DNA of 64,000 nt from Aaosphaeria pasadenensis (taxonomy: Eukaryota; Ascomycota; Dothideomycetes; Pleosporales): positions 308,954-372,953 of the forward strand of contig JAKLMB010000026.1 in NCBI GenBank assembly GCA_022813625.1, in the 5' to 3' direction. The notes under the pieces are model-generated. The model saw only the letters and a program-made list of their open reading frames with translations, was not told the origin of the DNA and searched no databases. Positions within the stretch are counted from its first letter, which is position 1; each line of letters starts with the position of its first letter. Of this stretch, positions 23,631 to 35,892 are shown one piece after another. The translations under genes were made by a program, and so were the position numbers.

Positions 23631-25029
23631 ATGACGACAATGGTACATTACACCCCACCCCACACCACATAACATCTCTCCTTCGATCCGTCGGAATCTG
23701 TACATCTTTTGGACGGACTTGGCTGACCAGCGGCAGGACCTTCGTGTCGGTAACAAATACCGCATCGGACGCAAGATTGGAAGCGGTAGTTTTGGTGACA
23801 TCTACCTTGGTACGCCTACCCAGACTCGTCCAGCCCACCTCTTGCCTCAGCTAACAACAGGACGCAGGTACTAACATCATCTCCGGCGAGGAGATTGCCA
23901 TCAAGCTTGAGAGCGTCAAGGCCAAGCATCCTCAGCTCGAGTATGAGGCTCGCGTGTACAAGTCTCTCGCTGGCGGTGTCGGCATCCCCTTCGTCCGTTG
24001 GTTCGGAACCGAGTGCGATTACAATGCCATGGTCCTGGATCTCCTTGGCCCTTCCCTGGAGGATCTGTTCAACTTTTGCAACCGCAAGTTTTCCCTGAAG
24101 ACGGTGCTTCTTCTCGCCGATCAGCTCATCTCCCGCATCGAGTACATCCATGCCAAGTCCTTCATCCATCGCGACATCAAGCCGGACAACTTCCTTATGG
24201 GCATCGGCAAGCGGGGAAACCAGGTCAACGTGATCGATTTCGGATTGGCAAAGAAGTACCGTGACCCCAAGACTCACTTCCACATCCCTTACCGTGAGAA
24301 CAAGAACCTCACCGGTACCGCCCGTTATGCTAGCATCAATACACACTTGGGCGTCGGTAAGTCTGCATCTACCATTTGGAAATGCCAAAGCGGTCACTAA
24401 CGAGAAATCACAGAGCAATCCCGCCGTGATGACATGGAGTCCCTTGGATATGTCATGCTCTACTTTTGCCGTGGATCCCTTCCCTGGCAAGGACTGAAGG
24501 CTGCCACCAAGAAGCAGAAATACGACCGTATCATGGAGAAGAAGATGACCACCCCGACTGAGGTACTTTGCCGAGGCTTCCCGAACGAGTTCGCCATCTA
24601 TCTGAACTACACCCGCTCGCTCCGCTTCGACGACAAACCCGACTACTCCTACCTGCGCAAGATCTTCCGTGATCTGTTTGTCCGTGAGGGCTTCCAGTAC
24701 GACTATGTCTTCGACTGGACTGTCTACAAATACCAGAAAAATGCCCAGGCCATCGCTGCGGCCGACAAGGACAAGCCCGACACGACAAACGCTGCGCAGG
24801 CTCCTACCAACACCACGAAGCGTGTCGCCACGCGTCCAGAAGGCGCCAGCGGAATGTGAGTTCGACATATCTGATCTCGTAAGGTCTCCTTTTCCTCTGC
24901 GTCGTAGTGTTCGATCATAACGCTTTTCGCGGGGAATACAGTTTCTAGATGTAACTAACCTTTTATTTTGCAATGTTCAGGCAGCTTCGTCCGCGTAAGG
25001 AGCAACAGTATCCCCAAGGAGGCTACTGA
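23631..25029 (+). CDS. Casein kinase 1, Hrr25/CK1-delta type
   Basis: Ser/Thr kinase acting in DNA repair, vesicle traffic, autophagy and ribosome maturation. Five exons: 23631-23642 (12 nt, MTTM), 23737-23809, 23868-24356, 24414-24855, 24981-25029; 354 aa. Visible are the Gly loop IGSGSFGDIYLG, the catalytic Lys in EIAIKLE (about 41), HRDIKPDN (about 129), IDFGLAKKY, and the CK1 hallmark TARYASINTH replacing APE. An extended tail after the kinase core (Ala/Thr/Lys-rich, ending QYPQGGY) lacks terminal cysteines, so it is the soluble/nuclear Hrr25 class, not the palmitoylated Yck class. A nearby in-frame acceptor at 23730 would insert Arg-Gln after MTTM; the 23736 site gives the family start MTTMDLRVGNKYRIG. 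Highly conserved throughout. Confidence 0.96.
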
Positions 25030-26036
25030 TCCATGATACGGTTTTCGATTCGCACATCTCAACTCTCTCCTTAGTGGGCGTCGCTTCTCAAGATCGACTA
25101 CACTTACACTCCATGTGGGAAACGCGGCATCGCCGTCCTGGGCTTATTGGACGGCGGTCGGTTTCCTCTGATCAGTACACGGGCTTCAGTTTGTCGGTTT
25201 CTCTGCCGGGATGGCTCCAACTCTTCGATGTATTGCTTTTTGCAGCAAACTCGTCTTTGGTAGCATGGTACATTTGCATTCGTCCTATTCGGCATCTGTT
25301 TGGTCTGGCTTCCCAGGTCAACAAGTTGCCGACATCCTTCTTACTTGGATTGGTCGAATAGCAACCTAAACCTATAAATTCCCGCAGTCAGACGTCAACT
25401 TCACCCGGACCTACATCAGGATGGTCACTGATCCTTTGTCTGGCTTTTGGCACCATCGCATTAATCCCCCCTCCCCTGCCCCTTTGTGTTTTTTGTGTGT
25501 TATATTGCATTTTCCTGTATCCGTTCCTTTTCCTACTTTCCCCCTCCGTGGCATGGTCTACCAGCTTGTGGGGAGGTTTTCAGCTGAATCAGGGGACGAA
25601 TTACCAAATTGAATAACAGAGTATGGATGAGATGCTATTGAACTTAGCATAGCTGGGGTGGCACGGCTGTATGCATCGGCAAGCTGCAGGCAAGATCGGA
25701 TACCTACCTGGGGGAGGGCTTCCAAGGGCCGCTTCCGCGGAGGTCGAAGATCTTGCATGCTGCCTTTGTAGACGTAGGAACGAACACGGTGTTCTACATA
25801 ACTTTACTTTCCTTAACTTTACCTATAACAAATTGTCCTTTTCTTCTAGTATAATCCATTACATCACTTCGCTCGAATGACTGATTAATGAACCGTGATA
25901 ATGTCTTGGTCGTCATTGGTTGATCTCCATGTACGGAAGAGGCTTAGCGTACATTGAACAATGCTGAAGGTGCGGCAACTTTTCTTTTCGAAGCAGCAAA
26001 TCCTCAAACACCACGCAGCGTGCTACCAGACCGACG
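25030..26036. other. Intergenic, no gene seen
   Basis: 3' region of casein kinase 1 and promoter of RSM22. T-rich tract near 25485-25545; no conserved open frame. Confidence 0.6.
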
Positions 26037-28421
26037 ATGCTTGCGGTGAGGAGGGTCACCTACATCTGTGCAACATGCAGGCCCAATCTCGCAGTGTCGC
26101 AGCTGCGCAATGTGCGCGGCCTATTCACTGACGGACAGCATTTAAGACAAGCCACCTGCCTTCGATTGACGAGCGCAGCGAATTCCCAAACATACGTTCG
26201 ATCACAGAATCGCCAGATCTCCTCGACAGTCCCAGAATCGGAAAAGGCGATTGAGGGTGTGTACCCAACGTCTGAGACCGCCGAATATCCCACCTCTGCG
26301 CTCGAAGCCAAACCAGAGGATGCCGCCCGAAGGGCAAGACAACTATTTGGCGACACCCTACCACAAAATTATCTCAGCGAGGACGAATTCGCTGTATACG
26401 AGCGCTTGTACGGAACGCCTGTTTTTGTAGAACAAATCGAAGAATTGGAAGAAGTCGACGGCGAGCAACAGGAGGTCTTTGAGGCGAAGATGCCAGATGG
26501 GAAATTAGTTCTGCTAAGGACAAATGAACATGGCGAGCTTGAGCAAGTCGAGACTTATAATCAGGACAATGAGATCGATCTAGCCGAGGCGGAGGCATTG
26601 GAGGAAGAGGATGAAGAAGAAGCCATGACGGAGGCAGAGTGGGAGGAATACAGAGCAGTGAAGGCCCAAAATTATCATCAGGATGTATACGAGAAGAGTC
26701 GGATAGCTCAGGAGGGAGAGATTGGAGAAGCAGATGAAGAGGACGATGCCGATTTCATGCGTGCCCACCCATTGACAATTGCTGGTCGCTCGAAGCCGTC
26801 ATCTGCGACCGTTTTCCTACCCCAAGATACCTTCACAGAACCTGTCGCGACCCTTCTTACTCGCGCCAACCACAAGCATCTTACTGAATCTGTGAAGCGA
26901 ATATTCGGTGGGCCAGGGCTGCCACATTCCGCGACCACGCTCCCTGCACGCGTAGGGGCAGAACAAAAGCCAATCACTCTCGATCCTTCGATGGGAGACA
27001 TGGGGAATATCGAGGCGGACGCATACCTAGCAGCGGTCATGCCAGGAACATATGCAGCGGTCATGGGTACACTGGTGGAGGTGAGGCGTAGGCTTGGGTC
27101 GTCATGGATCGAGAGGTTACTCAACAGGAAGACGGGGCCAGTAGTGTTGGATGCTGGTGCAGGCGGTGCCGGCATCCTAGCATGGCACCAGGTTCTCAAA
27201 GCCGAATGGGCACGAATGCATGAGGAGTCTGGCGCATCCTCCCACGGGTCTGCTCCGCTTGGAAAGGCCACTGTTCTTGTCGGTGCCGACACCCTACGCC
27301 ATCGTGCGAGCCGACTACTGGAGAACACCACATTCATACCCCGCCTACCGGACGCCATCACAGAGGAAGATGCGACAAACACTCAGCAACCACGAAAAGT
27401 GTACGATCTTATCATCGCCCCACACACATTATGGCCACTGAATCAAGAACACCTTCGCAAAGAGCAGACAGAGAAGTATTGGTCTTTGCTGAATCCAAAG
27501 GGGGGTGTTTTGATACTCATAGAAAAGGGTCTTCCGCGGGGGTTTGAGGTTGTGGCTGGTGCTCGCCAGCTATTGCTCGATAAACACATTGCCTCCCCTG
27601 GATCCACGCAAGTCGAGGTCCCCGTTGAGGAACAAGTATCCAAGCCGGACGAGGAAAGTAGGTTCTCGAAGAAGGAGACAGGCATGATCATCGCTCCTTG
27701 CACAAACCATAGCACCTGCCCAATGTATCAGTCCCCAGGCATTAGTCATGGTCGCAAGGACTTCTGTTACTTCAACCAGCGTTACATCCGTCCGCCATTC
27801 CTCCAGCGCATTCTGAATGCGAAGGACCGTAACCATGAGGATATCCAATTCAGCTATCTGGCCGTCCAACGAGGACGAGACCAACGCCTTCCATTGTACG
27901 ATCCTTTAGGTAAAGGCGTCCAACAGGACGCAGAGACCGCTACCCGCGCATTTGAAGGCCATGAATGGAACGGCGAAGATGAGCTACGCACGGCGGTCGA
28001 TGTCAATACGCTCTCTCTGCCTCGTCTCATACTACCAGCGCTCAAGCGCCGCGGTCACATCACCTTTGACGTATGCACCCCCGACGCCAAACTCGAACGC
28101 TGGACCGTTCCCAGAAGCTTCTCCAAGCAAGCCTTCCGCGACGCACGCAAGGCTCGGTGGGGGGATCTCTGGGCCCTGGGAGCCAAAACTAGGACACCGA
28201 GGAACGTCCGGCTAGGCAGGCCTAGGGACGAGTTCGATAAGAAGGGCCGCAGGATTAAGGCACCCAAGAAGGTGGTCTTCGATATCGAGGCCGGCAGCAC
28301 CCCGGACCCAGAGATGAAAGCGAGGGGGAACGGAAGGTATACGCAAGACCGAAAAATAAGAGGGAGCGGAGGCCGCAAAGGCAGGAGAAAGAGCATAGAT
28401 TTGATGAATGACCTGGATTAA
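26037..28421 (+). CDS. RSM22: Rsm22-like mitochondrial ribosome assembly methyltransferase homologue
   Basis: Homologue of yeast Rsm22 and human METTL17, which bind the mitochondrial small-subunit rRNA during assembly. Intronless, 794 aa. The N-terminus is basic and hydroxylated, consistent with import. An acidic insert lies near residues 180-245. The Rsm22 core starts with AAVMPGTYAAVMGTLVEVRR; the SAM-like motif is VVLDAGAGGAGILAW (about 367-381), followed by DLIIAPHTLWPL and LNPKGGVLILIEKGLPRGFE. The Cys motif believed to hold an Fe-S cluster is represented by APCTNHSTCPM (about 552-562) and DFCYFNQRYIRPP. The C-terminus is a long Lys/Arg-rich tail. A degenerate minisatellite begins about 440 bp downstream. 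Confidence 0.92.
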   Translation: MLAVRRVTYICATCRPNLAVSQLRNVRGLFTDGQHLRQATCLRLTSAANSQTYVRSQNRQISSTVPESEKAIEGVYPTSETAEYPTSALEAKPEDAARRARQLFGDTLPQNYLSEDEFAVYERLYGTPVFVEQIEELEEVDGEQQEVFEAKMPDGKLVLLRTNEHGELEQVETYNQDNEIDLAEAEALEEEDEEEAMTEAEWEEYRAVKAQNYHQDVYEKSRIAQEGEIGEADEEDDADFMRAHPLTIAGRSKPSSATVFLPQDTFTEPVATLLTRANHKHLTESVKRIFGGPGLPHSATTLPARVGAEQKPITLDPSMGDMGNIEADAYLAAVMPGTYAAVMGTLVEVRRRLGSSWIERLLNRKTGPVVLDAGAGGAGILAWHQVLKAEWARMHEESGASSHGSAPLGKATVLVGADTLRHRASRLLENTTFIPRLPDAITEEDATNTQQPRKVYDLIIAPHTLWPLNQEHLRKEQTEKYWSLLNPKGGVLILIEKGLPRGFEVVAGARQLLLDKHIASPGSTQVEVPVEEQVSKPDEESRFSKKETGMIIAPCTNHSTCPMYQSPGISHGRKDFCYFNQRYIRPPFLQRILNAKDRNHEDIQFSYLAVQRGRDQRLPLYDPLGKGVQQDAETATRAFEGHEWNGEDELRTAVDVNTLSLPRLILPALKRRGHITFDVCTPDAKLERWTVPRSFSKQAFRDARKARWGDLWALGAKTRTPRNVRLGRPRDEFDKKGRRIKAPKKVVFDIEAGSTPDPEMKARGNGRYTQDRKIRGSGGRKGRRKSIDLMNDLD

Positions 28422-28859
28422 ATCGGCGTTACGGTAACCATTCCTTGACATGGAGGATCATGTAAAATAACGATATGTACCAATACTTGTATTCGACGGA
28501 GTTGACGGAAAAAGGAAAGAATATGGCCATTGGGTGGCGCTCTCATTTCAATCTCGGGGCACTTTCACACACTGGCCCCAACCCTGAAGAAAAAACAAAC
28601 TCTGCTTATACGGCCATTGTTGGCCTCGTAAATGTTGACATTTCAACTCTTCAAATACAGCAATGGTGTGCATTCATCACGTACCACCACTATGTCTAAC
28701 ATCTGTCTATTTATGTGCATTTGTACAGATAAGCACTTATTGCTTAGATGCAATTGGGGTTGGTTCTTCTCCATCTCAAGAGACAACCAGACCAGGCTGA
28801 ATTTCTGACCATCTTGAAATCGAACCACACGGCAGGACGAATGGTGGCGTTGTGGGAGC

Positions 28860-30640
28860 TCCTTGAACGTTACACACGGACTTCGTCGGCTGGGACGTTG
28901 ATTGGCAGGGTCACTCATCCGGAAGCTTTCAACAGATATTTCAAAAACCTACTCGAATAGGAAAGTTGCACTGGAATTTCTGTTGAAGGACGTTGTTTGC
29001 TCTCGGTCGATCGGGAAAGTGGCAGATAACATCTGCACAAAACAGCTTCCTCTACACCTACAAAGCATTCATGAAAAATTAAAAATTAAAGGCTAGATAC
29101 TTCTGATTAAGACATTTAATTATTGCTCACAAAATTGTGGGATAGATGCCTAGGAGCAGTGAGAGGGCTCATCAATGCTCACAAGACAGCCGGGCTGTTC
29201 GCATCAAGACATGCAGAGGGTGGGCATTCAGCTACCTGACACTACCGAGAGGTTCAAAGGCACTCTCCTCTCTCTCTCCCTTAGACCTGTCGAGCAAATC
29301 AGAAGGCTCCTACTGAACGCCACACGGAACGCCACACGGACTTCTTCGGCCGGGACGTTGATTGGCAGGCCCGCTGGTCCTAACGCCTTCAACGGAAATT
29401 CGAAAACCTACTCGATTAGGCAAGTTGGACTTTGGCCCCACTGAGGAAGTCCGCGCAACGTCCCTCACGCTAATCCGATATTGGAACCAAAAGTATCCGC
29501 AGCGAATCAGTTCAGGGTTGCTGGTCCTTCATATGCAGAGGCTTTCAACGAGAATTCGAAAGCCTGCCCGGTTAGGCAAGTTGGACTGAAATGGGCTGTT
29601 GGAGGACGTACTCCTTCTCGCCCAGACCTGTCGAGCAAATTAGAAGCCTCCCACTGAACGCCACACGGACTTCATCGGTCGAACGTTGATTGGCAGGATT
29701 ACTGCTCCTTCGTCCTTCATATGCAAAAGGTTTCGACGGAAACATGAAAACCTACTCAATCAAGAAGTTTGGACACTGGAAGCGCTGTAGGAGTCCTTCG
29801 AGCAAATCAGAAGCCTCCCACCCTCCTGCTGAAACCCACACGGACTTCATCGGCTGAACGTTGATTGGTAATGTCGCTGGTCCTTCATATGCAAAAAGGT
29901 TTCGATGGAAACACGAAAACCTACTCGATCAGGAAACTTGGACTGGAATGGCGAAGCCTCTTGCTGAATACCACACGGACTTCATCGGTCGAAACGTTGA
30001 TTAACGATGATTGGCAGGGCCACTGGTCCTTCATATGCAAGACATAATCAAAAGGTTTCAACGGCAATTCGAAAACCTACTCGATCAGGAAACCTGGGTA
30101 CTAGAATGGCGAAGCCTGCTACTGAACGTTACACGGACTTCGTCCTTCATGCAAAGGCTTTCAACGGAGCACTGGATTGGCGAAACCTGCTGCTGAACGT
30201 CACACAGACTTCGTCCTTCAAATGCAAAGGGTTTCAACGGATATTCGAAATCCTACTCCATCAGGAAACTTGGACTGTGGAATGGCGAAGCCTCCTACTA
30301 CGCCCCACACGGACTGCTGCGGTTGAAATGTTGATTGGCAATGTCTCTGGTCCTTCATATGCAAAGGCTTTCAACGGAAATCCAAGAACCTACTCGATCA
30401 GGAAAGAAAGTTGGTCACTGGAATGGCGAGGCCTCCCACTGAACGCGGCAGTTGGAGCGTTGATTGGCAGGACCTTTGGTCCTTCATGCAAAGGCTTTCA
30501 CACCAAGAAACTTGGACACCGGAATGGCGAAGCCTCTCAGAACGCCACACGGACTTCTTCGGCTGGGACGCTGATTGGCAGGCCCGCTGGTCCTTATGTC
30601 TTCGACGGAAATCCAAAAACCTACTCGATCAGGAAAGTTG
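28860..30640. repeat. Degenerate tandem minisatellite, unit about 110-180 bp
   Basis: Roughly ten imperfect copies in one orientation. Recurrent blocks in order are CACACGGACTTC, GTTGATTGGCAGG, GGTCCTTCATATGCAAAGG, TTTCAACGGAAATTC, AAACCTACTCGATCAGGAAA and GAATGGCGAAGCCTCC. GTTGATTGG-type cores start at 28897, 29357, 29685, 29860, 29996, 30330, 30459 and (variant) 30570; copies near 30131 and 30201 lack it. Spacing varies because blocks are lost or duplicated. Flanks 28422-28859 and 30641-31602 hold no recognised gene. Open frames of up to 263 aa inside the array are by-products of the periodic sequence. Confidence 0.85.
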
Positions 30641-31602
30641 GACACGGCACAGACGAAAGGGTTATCTTCCACACAATGGGTCACGTGAAGCTCGATCGCG
30701 TAGAGGTTGAGCCATCGCCAAAAAGTTACTTACTATGTCATGGGCATATTCACAAGGTACCATTCATAACCTCCGCTCGAGTAGGACGAAAAGAATGAGA
30801 ACCCCGCATTGCGTCAACCGGAGCGCCCGTCCGCCCAGCTGAAAGAGCTTCGAAGAGCATACCGCCCATGCCGCCCAATCAGCATCCTGCCCACCCGCGA
30901 TCCACGAAAACAAAGGCCATGCGACTCACCTATCGCGCCTCAATTGTTAGTTCTAACCATCAGCTCGGTCCAGACCTCGTGAAGTTTTTCGTCTTTGAAA
31001 GAAAAGCAAGCAAATGGGATGCATTATTTGAACGAGTTTAATCTCGATTGGAAAGGTCGAATCGCCGAGCAAGCAGCTGGTTACCTCATATAACCATATA
31101 ACTACAAGCAGGAAGTCTTTGCAGGCGGAATAACAATGCTAACCCGGTTCTTCATCTCCCTTTAATATCCCAAAGCTACACGACCTCAGGCCGAGGATTT
31201 TCAAGAGTATCGTACCACTTTGTATGCTTCCTTCCTTCTATTCCGTCCACCCAGGCACCCCGTGTTCAATTGGCTATATATCTATCCTTCCTTGTTGCCA
31301 GACAAGGTCTAATTGCTGACGTCTGATTCAGCACTGGGACAGATTCGGAAGGGGGGAAACAGCTTGTTTACTCAATCAAAATAAAAACAGACAAAGGTAC
31401 CTTCAGTCACTTTCGTTATAGCATTTTAACCATCAATCTCGGTATTAAGGAAACTATCTCAGTCTGTACGCGCCGAAACTCTGCAAATTCAGAATCATCG
31501 CTCGGAAGCAGAACCAACCAGGCAAAAGAAGAAGAGAAAAGAAGAAGGGAGAAGACAAAAGGAAATTAGTCTTGATCGGGAAAGGACAGACGATTGACCA
31601 AG

Positions 31603-33282
31603 ATGGTCGGCACCGTCTCCGACGTCTACGAGACTCTGCGCCAGCAGTTGCGAGGCGGTGGAGTGGAAGTGCTCATTCCTGATTCGGAGGGGTACGAGGC
31701 GAGCATCAAGAGGTGGAGTGATCACTGCGAGAAGAGAGCCGTGAGTACATTTGTTCGATTCCTGTTTTTCTCTAACGAATGCTCCTTGGTGATAGATATA
31801 ATTGAGATCACCATCCACTAACGGCAAACGCAGGCCTGCGTCGTCAGAGTCTCAGGCCCGCAAGATGTGTCCAGAACGTTGCAATTCGCCAAAGCCAACG
31901 GCATCCCCTTCGTTGTTCGAGGCGGCGGCCACTCCACATCCGGCTCGGCGTCCATAGAGGACGGTTTGGTCATCGATCTTTCCAAGCTCCGCAAGGTGAC
32001 GGTCGATCCCGAGGCAAGAACGATCAGGGCTGAGGGGGGAACCAATTGGGAAGATGTCGATGTGGAGGCCGCGAAGTATGGCCTCGCTACTGTGGGCGGG
32101 ACGGTCAATCATACGGGTGTTGGCGGATTGACGTTGGGCGGAGGATATGGGTATCTCAGCGGGAAGTATGGCTTGACAATTGGTGAGTAGCGATGGGTCC
32201 TTAGCTATTGCTCTCTCTCGCTCTCCCTCTTTTTCCCTTCTGGTGACTACGGTCTACCTTCTTGCTGGACGAATTGACATTGACTCCTCTTTTTCCTCAC
32301 CGCAGATAACCTCCTCGCCGTCGAGATTGTCCTCCCGTCAGGAGAGTTCGTGACCGCATCCCGGACCCAGCACGCCGACCTCTTCTGGGCCATACGAGGT
32401 GCTGGCCAGCACTTCGGCGTCACGACCTGTTTCATCCTCCAGGGCCATCCGCAGCCGAATCCCGTCTACTCTGGCCTCCTCCTCTTCACCCCGGACAAAC
32501 TGTCCCAGGTGGTCGACTTCGTGAACAAGTTCGACACGGCCAATGATGGCAATCAGGCCATTGCCTGGGGGTTCAGCGACGCGCCGCCGCCCGTGAGCGG
32601 GCCAGTCGTGCTGGCGCACATCTTCCACAACGGGACGCAGGAGGAAGGCGAGGCCTTCTTCGCGGACCTACTGGCGCTGGAGCCCATCTTGAACGACGCC
32701 GCCTCGATCCCGTACGAGAGGGTCAACTCGCAGCTGAACGACACGGCCAAATGGGGCGGGCGCAAGGTCTTCGGCGGCGGCGCGTTCAAGCTGCCCATCG
32801 ACGCGGGCTTCGTGGCGGCCCTGCGCGGGGAGTTCATGGACTTTGTGGCCGCGCACGACGGCATGCGTGAGAGCCTGATGCTGTTCGAGACGATCCCGTG
32901 GCAGAAGATTGCGGAGGTCGGGAACGCGGACACGGCGTTTTCGAACCGCGGAGGCTACTACAACGTCGCCACGGTGCTCAAGTGGCACGACCCCAAGCTG
33001 GACGACGAGGTCCTGGCCTTCAGCCGTGGCCTCCTCAAGAAGGCGTCCGCGGGTGTCGCGGTTCCTCCCAATACCGATGGCTCCGCTGCCAGCAAGGACG
33101 TCCACCAGAGCCAGGAGGGTGTGGGTTTGTACGGCAACTACGCCGAGGCCGACGTCCCAGCCGAGGCCATCTATGGAGGAAACGTGAAGAGATTGCAGGA
33201 GCTGAAGTCCAAGTACGATCCCGATAATCTGTTTGATCGTGGGACGAGATTGGCTGCGAGGCCGGTGAATGTCGTAAATTGA
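31603..33282 (+). CDS. Berberine-bridge-like FAD-linked oxidoreductase
   Basis: VAO/BBE-family oxidase. Exons 31603-31740, 31834-32182, 32306-33282; 487 aa. The start ATG is at 31603; codons before it begin with TTG. The PCMH FAD domain shows RGGGHSTSG, where His (about 79) is the 8-alpha covalent flavin site, followed by IDLSKLRKVTVDPE, GGTNWEDVD and the glycine-rich GVGGLTLGGGYGYLSGKYGL. The second covalent anchor, a Cys in the loop before GVGG, is absent (TVGGTVNHTGVGG), so a monocovalent flavin like 6-hydroxynicotine oxidase is predicted. The C-terminal BBE module ends GNYAEADVP...NVKRLQELKSKYDPDNLF. There is no signal peptide, so it is probably intracellular. Such enzymes often sit in secondary-metabolite clusters, but no synthase is present here. 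Substrate unknown. Confidence 0.88.
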
Positions 33283-34686
33283 ATGAAGGAATGGGTGGCT
33301 TTGCTTTGGGACTGACACATACAGAGAGGGACATGTTTGCATTTCATCTTTGTGTTGTTATGATTACCGTTCGACCAAGGTGAAAACTGTCGTCCTGGAA
33401 GAAGGTTGAATAAGGAATACATACTTGACAAAAGTGAGATATTACATAAGTATATGGATACATGCATGCATATGGCCGATGCTGTTCAGGAAGCTGCTAG
33501 TAACCAAATGATGACGTGAAGCATTCGAGGAGTCTTAGCACAGTAAAGTCGTTGCATCTATCCGCAGTGGAGATGAGCAATCAACAATCTTTGTCCCGAC
33601 TTTCGTCGATGTATTAGCAATAAAACAGCATGCACTCAAACGGGCAAAGGTAGCAAGCACAACAACGATCCACGATGCCACTATGAGGAATTCATATTTG
33701 TGCAAAAGGAAAGCGTTAAACGGTAAAGCCAAAGTATAGCATTCGAACAAAGGAGATAATGGTGATGGTTGGAGGCAAGAAAAGGAAAGAGTAGTGAAAC
33801 CCCCGGGAAGCCCCTCCAAGAAGACCTCTAAACATCCTGCCTATTTTCTCTCTCCTCATCAAGAAGAGGAGAGAAGCGGCAGGCCGAAGACCAATACGAC
33901 GAGCCCACGATCCCCACAGAGAGAGACGCATGATTCCGTTCCCATAGCTTACATCCCCAATGACCCCTACCCGGTTATGTCGTGCAGTGCACGTATAGTC
34001 GACGACAAGTAAAAAAACAAAGCTAGGAAACGACAGATGATTAGGCCCACTCCTACAGCGACACAGCGTCCATGGTGAGAAAGCGAGACCGGGCGCATGA
34101 ACTAACCATCACGCGCAGCCCCCCCCAGCGAAAAGATATCCATGCCAGGCGGAACAGGCGCCAGATCCGATGTTCTGACGCTGCGAGAATTATACATGCA
34201 AGTGAATTCGAGACAACCGTCAATCGTGTCCAACCATGAAATCGTGTCTTTATGATTTTGACATGACCACCGAATATGCATAGTACCAACTGGAAGACGG
34301 GTCTTGACCTCGATACTTCTGCCTCTGTCGCCGGCGAGTATGAGACAAAGCCAAGTGCGTCAGACCGCCTTCAAACGCCATCAATTGCAAATGCAAGACA
34401 AGAGGTGCAGGCCGTCATGTGGAGGTCGTCACCATTGGTTGAAGGAAAAACTTTATAACACAGGCGGCGGCCAAGGAAAGGAGTGAAAGCTGGTAAAATG
34501 TCGACGGGGGTTCTGGGGTGCACCGAGAAAGGAAGGTGGGGAACGGGATCGATTGTTTTGCAAGGATGGATTCTTCGAAAAGTCGTTTCGGCGGAATTCG
34601 AGTGGGCTCAATACCGAGCAATTGTCTATCGACGCCCAAATCTGCTGTATGGATGTTGGTAATTGTTCTCTCATGTGGTGTATGGA
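33283..34686. other. Intergenic between convergent genes
   Basis: Tail-to-tail spacer (FAD oxidase + and PP1 -). No conserved open frame; a short frame at 33794-34012 has no recognisable domain. Confidence 0.6.
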
Positions 34687-35892
34687 CTACTTTGGGGGGT
34701 TCTTGTTTCGCATCGACATCGGTCGGCTGCTTCCAAGATTGGGCACGTACTTTTGTTTCTTTTCTGCCGGCTTCAAGATCTACATGGAAATTTTTGTCAG
34801 ACAATTTCTCAAGCACACATCGGGGAGACTCTGGGGGTAGTGCTGACCTGGAAAGAACAGAGCAAGCTCTCGTCTACGCTCATCATAGCACCAGCGTTGT
34901 CGAATTCACCGCAGTAGTTGGGTGCGGAAAAGAGCGTCACAAGCTGTCGCTTGGAGAAGAATTCGTAACCATCCTCAACGACTTGATGCGCACGACAGAT
35001 GAGATCCATGTCATGCTTTTGTAGGAAGCGAGAGACAACGTCGGGTCCGAATGTGAAAGACACACCACGGTCGTTCTCGCTCCAGCCGGTGATATCCTTG
35101 TCTGGATCAGACCATAAGAGATCGCAGAGTAGTCCGCAGTCGGGGATCTAGGCATTGTTGATTAGCACGGTTGAAAATTGACACACCCAGACGCCGAAAA
35201 AAATATTCGTGAAAAGTCACACCAAGTCGAGGAAAGGACTTACATCAGTCGGCCTCATGACGCGGCGGATCTGCTCCATAGAGTTGAGATCGGGGCTCAG
35301 ACCTCCATGCATAGTGAAGATCTTCTCGTCAATAATGGCAGCAATCGGCAGGCAGTTGAAGCAATCGGTGAAGGTCTTCCATAGCTTGATGTTATATCTC
35401 CTCTTGCACTCGTCGTAGAAGCCGTAGATACGGTTAATGGAGGCGCACTCGTGGTTGCCGCGCAAGATGAAGAAATTTTCGGGATACTTGATCTTGTATG
35501 CAAGGAGCAGGCAAATGGTCTCGAGAGACTGTTTGCCACGATCGACGTAATCGCCGAGGAAGAGATAGTTTGCCTCGGGAGGGAAACCGCCATATTCGAA
35601 CAGACGGAGGAGATCGTAGTACTGTCCATGTATGTCGCCGCAGATCTGGCATGCTTGTTAACAGCTGGTAACGTGGCGAGGCCGACGCAGACATGGCCGA
35701 GCGGTGTCTGCTTACCTTTATGGGCGCCTCCAGCTCAAGCAGGATGGGCTGCGATATGAAAATTTCGCGAGCCTTGGTGCATAGGTAGCGAATTTCCGTC
35801 TCAAGGAGCTGGACCTGCTTGCCAGGCCTGCTGCCTCTGACTTCTAGAAGTCTGTCTATGATGGAGTCCAAATCCACCTCATTTTCCGCCAT
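34687..35892 (-). CDS. GLC7: Serine/threonine protein phosphatase PP1 catalytic subunit
   Basis: Catalytic subunit of type-1 phosphatase (GLC7/BimG), with roles in mitosis, glycogen metabolism and splicing. Four exons: 35892-35716, 35645-35244, 35147-34848, 34779-34687; 323 aa. All metal and active-site signatures are intact: GDIHGQYYDLLRLFEYGG, GDYVDRG, LRGNHECASINRIYGFYDEC, IAAIIDEKIFTMHGGLSPDL, and LVTLFSAPNYCGEFDNAGAM. The start MAENEVDLDSIIDRLLEVRG is the fungal consensus. The last exon gives ILKPAEKKQKYV, then a short divergent tail SSRPMSMRNKNPPK. Introns are 70, 96 and 68 nt with canonical ends. Confidence 0.96.

Noticed and set aside
23816..24973. 385-codon open frame on the - strand
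   Set aside because: It is the antisense reading of the casein kinase 1 exons; codon-biased genes commonly leave the opposite strand open.
30007..30798. 263-codon open frame on the + strand
   Set aside because: It lies inside the degenerate minisatellite and its peptide repeats follow the DNA period; neighbouring copies are open in other frames with no domain.
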